Notes: a model not told the origin generated them from the sequence alone. A stretch of DNA of 64,000 bases from Methylobacterium brachythecii (GCF_014196345.1 NZ_JACIDN010000001.1:248001-312000), one strand, 5' to 3'; shown: positions 1-9,406, counted from the first letter of the stretch. A program made the numbers and translations.

Positions 1-2100
1 GTCGCCTGGTGGTCGAACCCTCACATCGAGCGCGACGGCGGCGTCGAGACGCTGACAACCGCCTGGCTGCCGGGCTCCAAGCCGATCTGGCTCACCGAGA
101 TCGGCGTGGCGGCGGTGGACCGCAGCACCAACGGCCCCAACGCCTTTCCCGACCCGAAATCCTCGGAGAACGCGCTGCCGCCGTTCTCCCGCGGCATCCG
201 CGACGAGCTGATCCAGGTGCGCGGCCTGGAGGCTATCCTCTCTCGTTTCGACCCAGCGGTGAGTGGTTTCGAGCCGGCTCACAATCCGATTTTCTCGGAG
301 GGTGGGCTGCGCATGGTCGACCCGGATGGCATCTTCGTCTGGTGCTGGGATGCGCGGCCGTTTCCTGCCTTCCCGGCCTTCGACACGGTCTGGTCCGACG
401 CGGATAACTGGGCGCTCGGTCACTGGATCACAGGACGGAGCGAAGGCCAGGAGCTCGACCGGCTGATCGCCTTCATCCTCGCCGCGTTCGGCATCGCGGC
501 GCCGACGACCATCGCGGCGGACGGTTTCGTGGATGGATTCGTGATCGACCGGCCGCTCTCGGCCCGCGGCGTGCTCGAAGGCCTGTGCCAGCTCTTCGGC
601 CTCGACGTCTCGGTCGCGGCGGGGCGGCTGCTGATCCGGGGTCCGCAGGCGTCGCAGCCCGTCGCCCTCCTGGCGGCCGATCTCGTCGAGCCGGGTGACG
701 GAAGCGCACCGCTGAGCAGCGTGCGCGCCGAGGACGGCGCCCTGCCCCGCACGCTGGAGGTGGGATTCAGCGACGGCGAGAGCGACGAGTACCGCCGTGC
801 CACGGCAGCCGCCCTGCGACCAGGGGGAACGCGGCGGCGCGAGAGCCGGATTGAGGCGTCCATCGTCTCCCGGCGCGGCGCCGCCCAGAGTCTCGCGGAG
901 GGAGCCCTCGATGCCGCGCTTGCCGCGCGCGAGACCGCCAGTTTTTCCGTGAGCCCGCGCCGGCTCGACCTGAAACCCGGCGACCGGCTGATCCTGCCCG
1001 ATGGTAGCCTCCACCGCATCACGCGGATCAGCGACAGCCCGGTGGGGCGCGCGGTCGAGACCGCCGGCGCGCCCGTGATGACGGCGGATGGCGGCAGCGC
1101 GGCGGCGAGTGAGACCCGCTCCCGCGCCGGACCGCCCTCTCTGCCCAGCCCGCCCTTCGCGGTCGCCCTCGACCTGCCGGTCACCCGCGGCGATCCAGTG
1201 CCGCTGCAATACCTCGCGGTCGCCGCCGACCCGTGGGCCGGCCTGATGGCCGTCTGGCGCGCGGACGGCGCCGGGGCGCCGCTCGCCGTGCAGCGCCTCG
1301 TGGAGCATCCGGCCTGTCTCGGGCGCACGCTTTCGCCGCTGCCACCCGGCCCGCTCTGGCGCTTCGACCGCGCCGCGCGCCTCGACGTGATGCTGCGCCA
1401 TGCCGAGGGCTTCGCATCGGTGGACGAGGGCGCAGCGCTGGCCGGTGCGAACACCTTCGCCCTCGTCGGCCCCGATGGCACGGTCGAGATCCTCTCGGCG
1501 GCTGGAGCGGAGCTGATCGGCCCCGACACCTTCCGCCTGACGAGACTCATGCGCGGCCTCGCCGGCAGTGAAGCCGCAGCGTCGCAAACCGTGCCGGCCG
1601 GCGCGCTGATCGTCCGGCTCGATGACGGCGCCGTGGTGCCTCTGGTCGATCGCCTCGACGAAGCCGGCCGCGCCTTCGCCTATCGCGTTGGGACGGCCGA
1701 CCGCGACCCTGGCGATCCTGCCGTGATCGGGTTTTCCGCGAGCGCGGGGCTCTCCGTCTTCCTGCCCTTGCGTCCGGTCCATCTGCGGGCGCGGCGCGAG
1801 GCTGATGGCATCCGCTTCACGTGGATCCGCAGGGCGCGGCGCGACGCCGATGCCTGGGAGCCATCCGAGATCCCGCTCGACGAAGCGAGCGAGGCTTACA
1901 CTCTAGACGTCTTTCGCAGTGACGGCGGCCTCGCCCGCTCGCTCAGCGCCGGCACGGCGAACGCGTTCTATTCGGCGGAGGACGAGGCCGCCGATTTCGG
2001 AAGTGTCCAGACGACGATCGAGGCGGCCGTCGCCCAGATCAGCAGCATCGCCGGACGTGGTCCTGCCACCCGCGCGCGGGTGCCAATCCGCTCAGCCTGA
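1..2100 (+). CDS. GTA-like/phage tail 'megatron' protein with TIM-barrel-like domain (5' truncated)
   Basis: The frame is open from base 1, so only the C-terminal 699 residues are present. The first residues contain KPIWLTEIG followed by VDPKSSE-like text (FPDPKSSENALPPFSRG), which I recognise as the end of the glycoside-hydrolase TIM-barrel-like domain of the large GTA baseplate/tail-tip protein (Rhodobacter capsulatus GTA ORF15 family). The rest resembles the phage tail-tip domain that follows it in that family. Known members are about 1,200-1,300 residues and sit at the distal tail tip, so roughly half is missing upstream. The next gene is a DUF2793 tail-fibre-like protein, which fits. GTA rather than active prophage is an inference, because the head genes lie outside the window. 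Confidence 0.85.
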   Translation, partial: VAWWSNPHIERDGGVETLTTAWLPGSKPIWLTEIGVAAVDRSTNGPNAFPDPKSSENALPPFSRGIRDELIQVRGLEAILSRFDPAVSGFEPAHNPIFSEGGLRMVDPDGIFVWCWDARPFPAFPAFDTVWSDADNWALGHWITGRSEGQELDRLIAFILAAFGIAAPTTIAADGFVDGFVIDRPLSARGVLEGLCQLFGLDVSVAAGRLLIRGPQASQPVALLAADLVEPGDGSAPLSSVRAEDGALPRTLEVGFSDGESDEYRRATAAALRPGGTRRRESRIEASIVSRRGAAQSLAEGALDAALAARETASFSVSPRRLDLKPGDRLILPDGSLHRITRISDSPVGRAVETAGAPVMTADGGSAAASETRSRAGPPSLPSPPFAVALDLPVTRGDPVPLQYLAVAADPWAGLMAVWRADGAGAPLAVQRLVEHPACLGRTLSPLPPGPLWRFDRAARLDVMLRHAEGFASVDEGAALAGANTFALVGPDGTVEILSAAGAELIGPDTFRLTRLMRGLAGSEAAASQTVPAGALIVRLDDGAVVPLVDRLDEAGRAFAYRVGTADRDPGDPAVIGFSASAGLSVFLPLRPVHLRARREADGIRFTWIRRARRDADAWEPSEIPLDEASEAYTLDVFRSDGGLARSLSAGTANAFYSAEDEAADFGSVQTTIEAAVAQISSIAGRGPATRARVPIRSA

Positions 2101-2136
2101 GACCACGCCTCACCTCCCACCCATCGGCTCCGCGCA

Positions 2137-2162
2137 TCCCCTCTCCCCGCCGGGAGAGGGGA
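2137..2162. repeat. Perfect 11-bp-arm GC-rich palindrome (CCCTCTCCC / GGGAGAGGG type)
   Basis: Arms 2137-2147 and 2152-2162 are perfectly complementary around a 4-nt loop, in the gap between two tail genes. It has no T-run, so it is not a classical intrinsic terminator. A related element lies at 13808-13841, and a degenerate version at about 11712-11744, which suggests a dispersed intergenic palindrome family. Confidence 0.7.
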
Positions 2163-2223
2163 CATGCGCGACGGACCGATCGATCGACAGCCAACCGATC
2201 CCACCCGAAACGGAGCCCATCCG

Positions 2224-3819
2224 ATGGCGGACATCACGCCCCGTCTCGGCTTGCCGCTGCTCGCGGCGGCCCAGGCGCAGAAGCACGTCACGCACAACCA
2301 AGCACTGTCTGCCCTCGATGCGCTCGTCCAACTCGCCTGCCTCGACAAGGACTTGTCTGCTCCGCCGGCCGATCCGGCCGAGGGCGACCGCTATCTCGTC
2401 ACCGCGACGATGCCGACGGGAGCCTGGGCCGGCCTGTCGGGCCAGATCGTGCGCCGGGAGGACGGTGTCTGGGTCGGCTTCGAGCCGCGGCCGGGCTGGC
2501 TCGCCTATCTCGTCGACGAGGCCGATCTCTATGTCTTCTCCGGCACCGCCTGGAGCAGCCTCAAGGCCAGCCTCTCCGCGATCGAGAGCTTGGCGCGGCT
2601 CGGCATCGGCACGAGCCCCGACGCGACCAACCGCTTCGCCGTGAAGTCCGAGGCGGCCCTGTTTTCCTGGGACGATGCGACGCCCGGCTCCGGCGACATC
2701 CGCCTGACGCTCAACAGGCAGGCTTCGGGCAAGGATGCGGGGCTGACGTTCCAGACCGGCTTTTCCACGCGGGCGCTCCTCGGCACCCTCGGCTCGGACG
2801 ATGTCGGCCTCAAGGTTTCGCCCGATGGCGCCAGCTTCTCGACGGCCTTCACCGCCTCCGCTGCGACCGGCCGCCTGAGCCTCGCCCGGATCGAGGCTCC
2901 GCTTGAGGTCAGCGCCCATCCCGGCGCGCTGCCGGATGCGCCTGCGCAGACCGTCCTGCGCGTCTCCGGTGCCGACGGCCAACCCGCCCGGCTGGTGCTC
3001 GACGGCTTTGGCGTGGCTGCGCCGGGCACGATCAGTTTTCGCGCGGCTGGCGGCACGGCGGCGGCGCCGGCGGCGCTGGCGAATGGAGCGAGCCTCGGCC
3101 AACTCTCCGCCTTCGGCCACGGGGTCACCGGTTATGCCGGGTCGGCGCGGGCGGAGCTCGCATTCCTCGCGGCCGAGACCTGGACCGATGCGGCGCAGGG
3201 TACCCGCGTCGCGATCCGAACCACGCCGGCCGGCACCACCGGAAGCGCCGAAGTTTTTTCCGCCGAAGCTAACGGCGCGGTGAAGCTTGCGCCGCTGGCT
3301 TCCGCTCCGTCCACCGGTCTCGCCCTCGGCCAGATCTACGCCGACAGCACCGCGACAGCCCTGAAATGGCATACCGGCGCGGCCTGGGCGCGGATCAGCA
3401 ACTTCGGCAAGTTCGCCGCCGCGACGAACTTCGACAACTACATCCCGGCCGCCGCCTGGACGAAGGTGCAGTTCAACAGCGCCGACAGCAACGACCAGGG
3501 CGCCTTCTCGGCCGGCAGCAACCGCTTCGTCGCGCCGGAGGCCGGGCTCTACGGGTTCGATATCGCGCTGGTCTTCAAGGCGAACGGTGGCAATGCGCCG
3601 AGCGCCTTCGAGGCGCGAGTCCATCGAAACGGCAGTTCGGCCGGCCGGGGCCGGGCTTCGGCCACCGGCACGCTCGTCGACGGCGTCACCACCCTCGGCC
3701 TGTCCTCGGCTCTGACGCTCGCAGTGGGCGATACGGTCGAGGTCTTCGTGCGCTTCACGGGCGCGGACGGCTACGTGGCCGCGAGCGATTCCCTCTTCGC
3801 CGGCCGACAGTTGGCGTGA
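2224..3819 (+). CDS. DUF2793 protein with C-terminal C1q/TNF-like domain (probable tail fibre)
   Basis: A 531-residue protein. The N-terminus (TPRLGLPLLAAAQAQKHVTHN) matches the usual start of DUF2793 proteins, which are found with GTA and phage tail genes. That supports the ATG at 2224 over an in-frame ATG 60 bases upstream that lies just behind a palindrome. The middle is low-complexity, Ala/Gly/Ser-rich and beta-prone. The last ~140 residues (from about 395) show the C1q-like jelly-roll pattern: FDNYIPAAAWTKVQFN, then FVAPEAGLYGFDIAL, then VGDTVEVFVRF. Trimeric C1q-like tips usually bind ligands, so receptor or capsule recognition by the particle is a reasonable inference. It follows the tail-tip gene in the same direction. 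Confidence 0.8.
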   Translation: MADITPRLGLPLLAAAQAQKHVTHNQALSALDALVQLACLDKDLSAPPADPAEGDRYLVTATMPTGAWAGLSGQIVRREDGVWVGFEPRPGWLAYLVDEADLYVFSGTAWSSLKASLSAIESLARLGIGTSPDATNRFAVKSEAALFSWDDATPGSGDIRLTLNRQASGKDAGLTFQTGFSTRALLGTLGSDDVGLKVSPDGASFSTAFTASAATGRLSLARIEAPLEVSAHPGALPDAPAQTVLRVSGADGQPARLVLDGFGVAAPGTISFRAAGGTAAAPAALANGASLGQLSAFGHGVTGYAGSARAELAFLAAETWTDAAQGTRVAIRTTPAGTTGSAEVFSAEANGAVKLAPLASAPSTGLALGQIYADSTATALKWHTGAAWARISNFGKFAAATNFDNYIPAAAWTKVQFNSADSNDQGAFSAGSNRFVAPEAGLYGFDIALVFKANGGNAPSAFEARVHRNGSSAGRGRASATGTLVDGVTTLGLSSALTLAVGDTVEVFVRFTGADGYVAASDSLFAGRQLA

Positions 3820-3832
3820 GTATTCCGCGGCC

Positions 3833-3955
3833 TCAGCCGACCCAGCGCAGGCCTACGAGCATACACAGCATCAAGCAGAGGCTGGCCACGATCACGGCCG
3901 CCGCAGCATCGAGCGACCAGACGGCGCGGTCCCACCGCTTGTCTTCCGGCGTCAT
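3833..3955 (-). CDS. Small single-pass membrane protein (40 aa)
   Basis: Encoded opposite to the tail/lysis genes, between the DUF2793 gene and the lysozyme. The ATG at 3955 is preceded by a strong Shine-Dalgarno (GGGAGGAAACCG then ATG), which is the main reason to believe it. The peptide has a charged N-terminus (TPEDKRWDRAVW) and one hydrophobic helix at about residues 18-37 (AAAAVIVASLCLMLCMLVGL). I do not recognise a family. A longer in-frame reading up to 4096 overlaps the lysozyme and lacks support. Confidence 0.5.
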   Translation of the reverse strand: MTPEDKRWDRAVWSLDAAAAVIVASLCLMLCMLVGLRWVG

Positions 3956-4061
3956 CGGTTTCCTCCCGATCGAGCTGCCTGCGTAACCCGCTCGTGTTGC
4001 CCGAAGATTTCGGAAGTCTCTTTCCGATCTCGCGCTTCCCCTGACATCACGGAGACTGACC

Positions 4062-4634
4062 ATGACCGCATCGGCGATCATGACGCCGCTCGGCATCGCG
4101 GTGCTGAAGGCGCGCGAAGGCGTGCGGCTGAAGGCCTATCGCGACAGCGTCGGCGTGCCGACCATCGGCTACGGGCATACCCGCGGTGTCAGGCTCGGGC
4201 AGAGCATCACGCAGGGCCAGGCCGACGCGCTCTTCCTGGAGGATCTCGCCGGTCATGCCTTGCCGATCCTGTCCTGCGTCACGGTACCAGTTGAAGACCA
4301 CGAGCGCGACGCGCTGATCTCCATCGCCTTCAATATCGGCGTGGCAGGCTTCCGGAATTCGACGTTCTTGCGCCGGCTCAATACCGGCGACCGAGCCGGC
4401 GCGGCCGAGGCGATCCTCGCTTGGCGAAAGCCGCCGGAGATCCTCTCGCGGCGGCAGGCCGAAACCGACCAATTCCGCACGCCCTATGCCAGCGCACCGC
4501 CGAAGGCCCGGCGTAGCGATCCGCGCCCCGTCGCCCTGCCGACGGCTTTCGACCCTGCCCGACCGCTGCCCGTCAGCCCACCCGGCATGTTCGGCCGCCT
4601 GTGGCAACAGCTGCGCGACCGCCTGCCCGGCTAA
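4062..4634 (+). CDS. GH24 (T4-type) lysozyme / endolysin
   Basis: A 190-residue muramidase that cleaves the peptidoglycan glycan backbone. The GH24 triad is visible as E19 (KAREG), D28 (AYRDS) and T34 (VPTIGYGHT), with the T4 spacing E-8-D-5-T. There is no signal peptide, so release would need a holin or pinholin; the next genes encode small membrane proteins. The C-terminal ~60 residues are Pro/Arg-rich and outside the catalytic fold. A GGAG motif precedes the ATG. Position right after tail-fibre genes supports a role in release of GTA or phage-like particles. Confidence 0.88.
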   Translation: MTASAIMTPLGIAVLKAREGVRLKAYRDSVGVPTIGYGHTRGVRLGQSITQGQADALFLEDLAGHALPILSCVTVPVEDHERDALISIAFNIGVAGFRNSTFLRRLNTGDRAGAAEAILAWRKPPEILSRRQAETDQFRTPYASAPPKARRSDPRPVALPTAFDPARPLPVSPPGMFGRLWQQLRDRLPG

Positions 4635-4669
4635 GGCGCCCTTTCCAACTGCAACCCGAGGAGATCACC

Positions 4670-5191
4670 ATGTCCATCACAAAAGGCGCCGCTGCGTGTA
4701 GCTTCGCCGTCGCCGTGCTGCCCGCCATCCTCGCCGGAGGCCTTCCCGCGCAGGCCGCCGAGACGGACGTCACCGTCCATTGGGGTGACGCCGTCATCAC
4801 CGGTGCGCAGACGATCGGCACGATCCTCGTCCCCCTGGCCGTGACCGCGGCAACCGCGGCCGTGGCGCGGATGGCCGGCCCCCTGCGCTTCCTCGTCACC
4901 ACCACGCTCGTCGAGCGCATGGTGCGCAATGCCGCCGACTATGCCCTCAACGCCGTCGCCGGAGCGGTTCGCGGCAAGAGCCTGACGATCCCCGTGGGGT
5001 CGGCGGTGATCGCCCAAGGCGTGCAGCGAGCCCTCGACCAGGCGCCGGCCTGGCTGATCGAGGCGGCCGGCGGCCCGACCGGCATCGCCGAAAAAATCTT
5101 CCGCAGCCTGCCGTTGGAGGCGACGGCCAATGCCGGCAACACGTTGGTGCCCGGCCTCGACGCCGTCCTCAACCGCCGAACCGCCATCTGA
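4670..5191 (+). CDS. Secreted/membrane protein of the lysis module, function unknown
   Basis: A 173-residue protein whose ATG is preceded by GAGGAGATCACC. Residues 1-27 form a signal-peptide or signal-anchor segment ending near LPAQAAE. A second hydrophobic helix follows at about 45-68 (GTILVPLAVTAATAAVARM). The remainder is amphipathic. I do not recognise the family. Being 36 nt after the lysozyme and having two hydrophobic segments make a holin-like or envelope-permeabilising role plausible, but nothing in the sequence proves it. Confidence 0.55.
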   Translation: MSITKGAAACSFAVAVLPAILAGGLPAQAAETDVTVHWGDAVITGAQTIGTILVPLAVTAATAAVARMAGPLRFLVTTTLVERMVRNAADYALNAVAGAVRGKSLTIPVGSAVIAQGVQRALDQAPAWLIEAAGGPTGIAEKIFRSLPLEATANAGNTLVPGLDAVLNRRTAI

Positions 5192-5208
5192 GAACGCCAG
5201 AGGCCGCC

Positions 5209-5562
5209 ATGGACGCCATCGCCCTGGAGGCCGTCCGCCTGTTGTTCAGCGCCGGGGGCACCGGCTGGATCGTCGCAGTGCTGCTCGGGCTGGCCTGCCT
5301 TCACCTGCACCGCGAAAACTTGCGCGCGCTGGAGGCCCGGATCGAGGAAACCGGCACTACCGCGACGGCCCTGGAACGCGCCTCGCAGACCAACGCCGCC
5401 GTCGCGGCCGCCCTGGAGAGCCGCACGCGCGTGCTCGAGGATCTCACCCGCCTCTCCAGCGAGATCGCCCGCGGTGTCGATCGCAGCGACGAGCGCTCTC
5501 GGGAAAAGTTCGACGAGATCCTCAGGCGCATCAATGAGATCCGGCTCGTCGGCAGGGCGTGA
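5209..5562 (+). CDS. Small membrane-anchored coiled-coil protein (lysis-module associated)
   Basis: A 117-residue protein starting 17 nt after the previous stop. An N-terminal transmembrane helix (about residues 17-34, GGTGWIVAVLLGLACLHL) is followed by a long helical, charged region (residues ~35-112) with heptad character (RALEARIEETG, VLEDLTRLSSEIARGV, EKFDEILRRINEI). One anchor plus a coiled coil resembles i-spanins or the accessory membrane proteins of GTA/phage lysis cassettes. That resemblance is architectural, not from recognised sequence identity. Confidence 0.6.
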   Translation: MDAIALEAVRLLFSAGGTGWIVAVLLGLACLHLHRENLRALEARIEETGTTATALERASQTNAAVAAALESRTRVLEDLTRLSSEIARGVDRSDERSREKFDEILRRINEIRLVGRA

Positions 5563-5591
5563 CGGCGCCGATCTCGAAGGAAGAGACGTTC

Positions 5592-5822
5592 ATGGCCCGC
5601 ATCTTCGTCCGTTCCCGCGGCTTGGACAGCCTGCGGGGCCGGACCCGCGCCAGGGGCGCGGCAGCCACCACGCGCCTGTATGCGGCACGCAGCACCTTCG
5701 ACCTCTCGGTCCAGGCGCTGCGCAAGGCGGCCCTCGACCATGTCGACCTGCAGGATCTCGCGAGCATCGCGCTCCGCGCCAATCTCATCCGCCTCGCCGA
5801 GCGGCTGGGCGCGGATGCCTGA
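5592..5822 (+). CDS. Small basic hypothetical protein (76 aa)
   Basis: The ATG at 5592 has AAGGAAGAG at good spacing; a GTG 33 bases upstream in the same frame is the alternative. The N-terminal 30 residues are rich in Arg (RSRGLDSLRGRTRARG), and the rest is predicted helical (ALRKAALDHVDLQDLASIALRANLIRL written as short segments). It ends the run of same-strand genes that follows the tail cluster. I recognise no family. Confidence 0.5.
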   Translation: MARIFVRSRGLDSLRGRTRARGAAATTRLYAARSTFDLSVQALRKAALDHVDLQDLASIALRANLIRLAERLGADA

Positions 5823-6024
5823 TACGGCCGGCCCTGTGGACGCCGACTGCGCGACAGGCCGCCTCATGGAACCGTGGCAGGCCTCCACCCTTATGTTCAT
5901 CCCGACATGCGGCACCGGCCGCGCGGCGTCGGTGATTTGGCACGACTGGATGAAACGGTTCCCGACACGGCCTGCACGGACCATTCAGCACGTATTCAGT
6001 GCCTGGGCCCAACAACAGGGCACC

Positions 6025-6384
6025 ATGCATCACGCGCTCGCCCTGCTGCTTGCCGTCTCAGCCGTCGCGGCGATCGCGACCGGCTCCGTCGGCACGCTCG
6101 CCGAGGAGACCGAGGGTCCGTCTCCCAAGACGCATCCGGTCGCCCGGATCGAGAATTGTCTCTCGCCCGCCGACATGCGCGAGTCGGTGGCCGAGAAGCG
6201 CGTCGTGCCGCCGCTCACCGCGATCCGCGCGGCGCGCAGCGTCTATCCCCGTGCAGAGATCCAGCGGGCGACCTTGTGCAAGCAGGAGGCCGGCCTCGTC
6301 TACGTGCTGACGGCCCTGCGACGGGACGGGCAATTCGTGCAGGTGATGGTGGACGCCCAGTCCGGGCAAGTGCATGGACAATAA
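6025..6384 (+). CDS. Periplasmic PepSY-domain protein
   Basis: A 119-residue protein with an N-terminal signal peptide (HHALALLLAVSAVAAIATG). The C-terminal half carries the PepSY-like pattern: LTAIRAARSVYPRAEI, then VYVLTALRRDGQFVQVMVDAQSGQV. Small PepSY proteins are often encoded beside PhoP/PhoQ-type two-component systems. A response regulator starts 47 nt downstream, so this is likely the first gene of that operon and may modulate the sensor in the periplasm. Two cysteines (C-L-S and L-C-K) may form a disulfide. Confidence 0.7.
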   Translation: MHHALALLLAVSAVAAIATGSVGTLAEETEGPSPKTHPVARIENCLSPADMRESVAEKRVVPPLTAIRAARSVYPRAEIQRATLCKQEAGLVYVLTALRRDGQFVQVMVDAQSGQVHGQ

Positions 6385-6431
6385 CGTGAGTTCGCCGCGA
6401 TCGCTGCGGCGCCAAACGAGGGGTGGTTGAG

Positions 6432-7103
<672 letters not shown>

Positions 7104-7502
7104 TCAGATCCCACCGAGATCGGTGTGGACGAAGTCTTCGCCCTTGTAGAGCAACGGCACCCCGTGGCCCTTCGCGACGGCGTAGGCGAAGCAGTCGCCC
7201 ATATTCAGTCGAGCCGGGTGGCCGGTGCCTTTGCCGTATTGCTCGTGGGCTGCGAGCGCCCGGTCGGCATCCTCGGGCGTGACCGGGACGACGCGAATTC
7301 CAGTGAGTGCGAGAAACGCATCGAGATCGCCTTTGGCGGCACGCGGGCCGCCCTTGAACGTTCTGCCGATGGCCATTGCGGCTTCGTAGATCGCGACCGG
7401 CGATGTGATGGGTTCGGCCGCATCCTGGATTTGGCGGATCATGACGGGAGCGTCGGGCTCGCGCTTGAAGATCGCCACCAGGGCCGAAGCGTCGACGAAC
7501 AT
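7104..7502 (-). CDS. vapC: VapC-type PIN-domain ribonuclease toxin
   Basis: A 132-residue PIN-domain toxin. Acidic active-site residues are visible: D4 (MFVDAS), E40 (VAIYEAA), D103 (LNMGDCFAYA) and D123 (KGEDF). The family cleaves RNA, often tRNA, to arrest growth when the antitoxin is lost. The ATG overlaps the stop of the upstream antitoxin (ATGA), the usual translational coupling. Its stop abuts the convergent response-regulator stop, so the pair lies antisense inside a two-component locus. Confidence 0.88.
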   Translation of the reverse strand: MFVDASALVAIFKREPDAPVMIRQIQDAAEPITSPVAIYEAAMAIGRTFKGGPRAAKGDLDAFLALTGIRVVPVTPEDADRALAAHEQYGKGTGHPARLNMGDCFAYAVAKGHGVPLLYKGEDFVHTDLGGI

Positions 7503-7738
7503 CACTCGTCGTTCAGGCTGTCGTAGAACGCCTTGTCCGCCTCGAGCCCCGTCGATCCGCGTGCCGCCACCCTGTCGAGCAACGGCTGCAACCGCTCCCA
7601 CAGATCCGGAGTCTTCTCGTCGCGCTCTAGTGCTTCGCGAGCGGCAGCCGCCACAGCCTCCGTCAGCGGAATACCCCGACGCGCTGCGAGTTCACGGACC
7701 AAGCGGTCCGCCTGCTTGTCGCGGATATGTAGGGCCAT
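7502..7738 (-). CDS. vapB: VapB-type antitoxin
   Basis: A 78-residue protein. Its N-terminus (MALHIRDKQADRLVRELAAR) is typical of the DNA-binding region of type II antitoxins found with PIN toxins. The C-terminal part (DLWERLQPLLDRV ... FYDSLNDE) would be the toxin-neutralising tail. It overlaps vapC by ATGA. VapB usually represses its own promoter with VapC as co-repressor. An inverted repeat just upstream (7761-7790) is a candidate operator. Confidence 0.85.
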   Translation of the reverse strand: MALHIRDKQADRLVRELAARRGIPLTEAVAAAAREALERDEKTPDLWERLQPLLDRVAARGSTGLEADKAFYDSLNDE

Positions 7739-7760
7739 GACCGTTCCTCGGGCAGCGCTT

Positions 7761-7790
7761 GTGTACATAGGCCGACCGTTCGATCTACAC
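7761..7790 (-). promoter_or_regulatory. Candidate vapB operator/promoter region
   Basis: GTGTA at 7761 and its complement TACAC ending at 7790 form a spaced inverted repeat 23-52 nt upstream of the vapB start. The site lies in the 78-nt gap between the divergent vapB and sensor-kinase genes, so binding could affect both. Operator function is inferred from position and symmetry only. Confidence 0.35.
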
Positions 7791-7816
7791 AACGCAACGA
7801 TGACGACGCAGCTTTC

Positions 7817-9226
7817 ATGACCGACCGCTTCTCCTGGCTGCCCATGCGCCGCCGCTCGATCGGCGTGCGTCTCGCGGTCTCGGCGCTGCTGTCGAGCGCG
7901 GCGATCCTGGTCATCGCGGCCTGGATCCTCACCACGCTCTATCGCGAGAACACCGAGCGGGGTTTCGACAGCCGATTGCTCGTCTATGCCAACAACCTCG
8001 CCACCGATCTCGTCAGCCCCGACCCGGAGGCGCGCTCCTTCGCGCTCGGCGATCCGCGCTTCGATCTGCCCCTCTCGGGTTGGTACTGGCAGGTCGGCCA
8101 TCCGGATGCGAAGCCGCGCGACCTACGCCAGTCGCGCTCCCTCGTCGGCGTACCGCTGAAAGGCCCGGACAAGGCCGGCACCGCGACGATCGGCCAGATC
8201 CGCCAGGGCTACGGCCATGGCCAGGACGACAGGTTGCTGCGCGTCGTCGAGCGCGACGTGGATGTCGGCCAGGACGGGCGCTACACGGTGCGCGTCGCCG
8301 GCCCCGCCGACGAGATCGTCAACGACGTCGACCGTTTCCGCTTCTCGCTCTCGGTGACCTTCGGCCTGCTCGGCCTGTCGCTGGCGCTGACGGCCCTGCT
8401 GCAAATCCGATTCGGCCTGGCGCCCCTGAAGAGGCTGCGCGCGGCGCTCGGCGCCATCCGCCGCGGCGAGGCCGACCACATTCCCGGCGAATACCCCCAC
8501 GACATCGCACCGCTCGCCAGCGAGACCAACCTCCTCATCGATACCAACCGCGAGATCCTGGAGCGCGCCCGCACCCAGGTCGGTAACCTCGCCCATGCGC
8601 TGAAAACGCCGCTCTCGATCATCGTCAACGAGGTCGGATCGAGCGACGCGCCGCCGGAACTGGCCGAAAAGATCCGGGAGCAGGCCGCGGTGATGCGCGA
8701 TCAGGTGAACTACCATCTCGACCGGGCGCGGGCGGCAGCGCTCGCCGGCACGCTCGGCACCTCCACCGAGATCGAGCAGGCGCTGGCCGGCCTCGTGCGC
8801 ACCTTCGGAAAGATCTATCGCGACAAGGACATCGCCTACGAGGTGCGGGTTCCGCCGGGCCTGCGCTTCCGCGGCGAGCGGCAGGATTTCGAGGAGATGG
8901 TCGGCAACCTCGTCGACAACGCTTCGAAATGGGCGAACGGACGGGTCGCCATCGCGGCCGCCCTCATGGCCGAGCACGATTTCACACGCCTCCTCATCAC
9001 CATCGAGGATGACGGCCCCGGACTGCCGGAGGAGGATCGCGCCGCCGTGCTCGCCCGCGGGCGCCGGCTCGACGAGAGCAAGCCGGGCTCGGGCCTGGGG
9101 CTTTCCATCGTCGCCGACCTCGCGGCGCTCTATCGCGGACGCTTCCGGCTGGAAGCCGCCGCGCTCGGGGGGCTGCGTGCGGTCCTGGAGGTCCCCGGGG
9201 ACGCGCCCGCCGCCGCCCAGCGGTAG
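7817..9226 (+). CDS. PhoQ-like sensor histidine kinase
   Basis: A 469-residue membrane kinase. TM1 lies at about residues 14-38, then a ~135-residue periplasmic sensor region, TM2 at about 175-196, and a HAMP-like linker (LAPLKRLRAALGAIRRG). The phosphoacceptor is H260 in NLAHALKTPLSII. The ATPase domain shows the N box (NLVDNASKWA), G1 (IEDDGPGL) and G2 (GSGLGLSI). It would phosphorylate the regulator at 6432. The two genes are separated by 713 nt holding an opposite-strand vapBC, so cotranscription is not assured. Confidence 0.9.
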   Translation: MTDRFSWLPMRRRSIGVRLAVSALLSSAAILVIAAWILTTLYRENTERGFDSRLLVYANNLATDLVSPDPEARSFALGDPRFDLPLSGWYWQVGHPDAKPRDLRQSRSLVGVPLKGPDKAGTATIGQIRQGYGHGQDDRLLRVVERDVDVGQDGRYTVRVAGPADEIVNDVDRFRFSLSVTFGLLGLSLALTALLQIRFGLAPLKRLRAALGAIRRGEADHIPGEYPHDIAPLASETNLLIDTNREILERARTQVGNLAHALKTPLSIIVNEVGSSDAPPELAEKIREQAAVMRDQVNYHLDRARAAALAGTLGTSTEIEQALAGLVRTFGKIYRDKDIAYEVRVPPGLRFRGERQDFEEMVGNLVDNASKWANGRVAIAAALMAEHDFTRLLITIEDDGPGLPEEDRAAVLARGRRLDESKPGSGLGLSIVADLAALYRGRFRLEAAALGGLRAVLEVPGDAPAAAQR

Positions 9227-9406
9227 TCCGTCGCCGTTACGATCTTAGCGTGCTGTGCTAAGCCGCCTCTCGCGGCACGGACGGGTTCGCCCGCCTTCAG
9301 GCATCATCCGACGACGGGTCACACCGGCGCAGACGGAGTGGATGAGCGTGGGAAAGGCGCGACGGACTCGTCTCGTGCGACGCCAAGAAAGGCTGTTTAG
9401 GGTCGA

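Noticed and set aside
2110..3624. 504-residue open frame on the minus strand across the DUF2793 gene
   Set aside because: Low-complexity Arg/Gly/Ala translation typical of a GC-rich antisense shadow; the plus-strand gene has clear domains.
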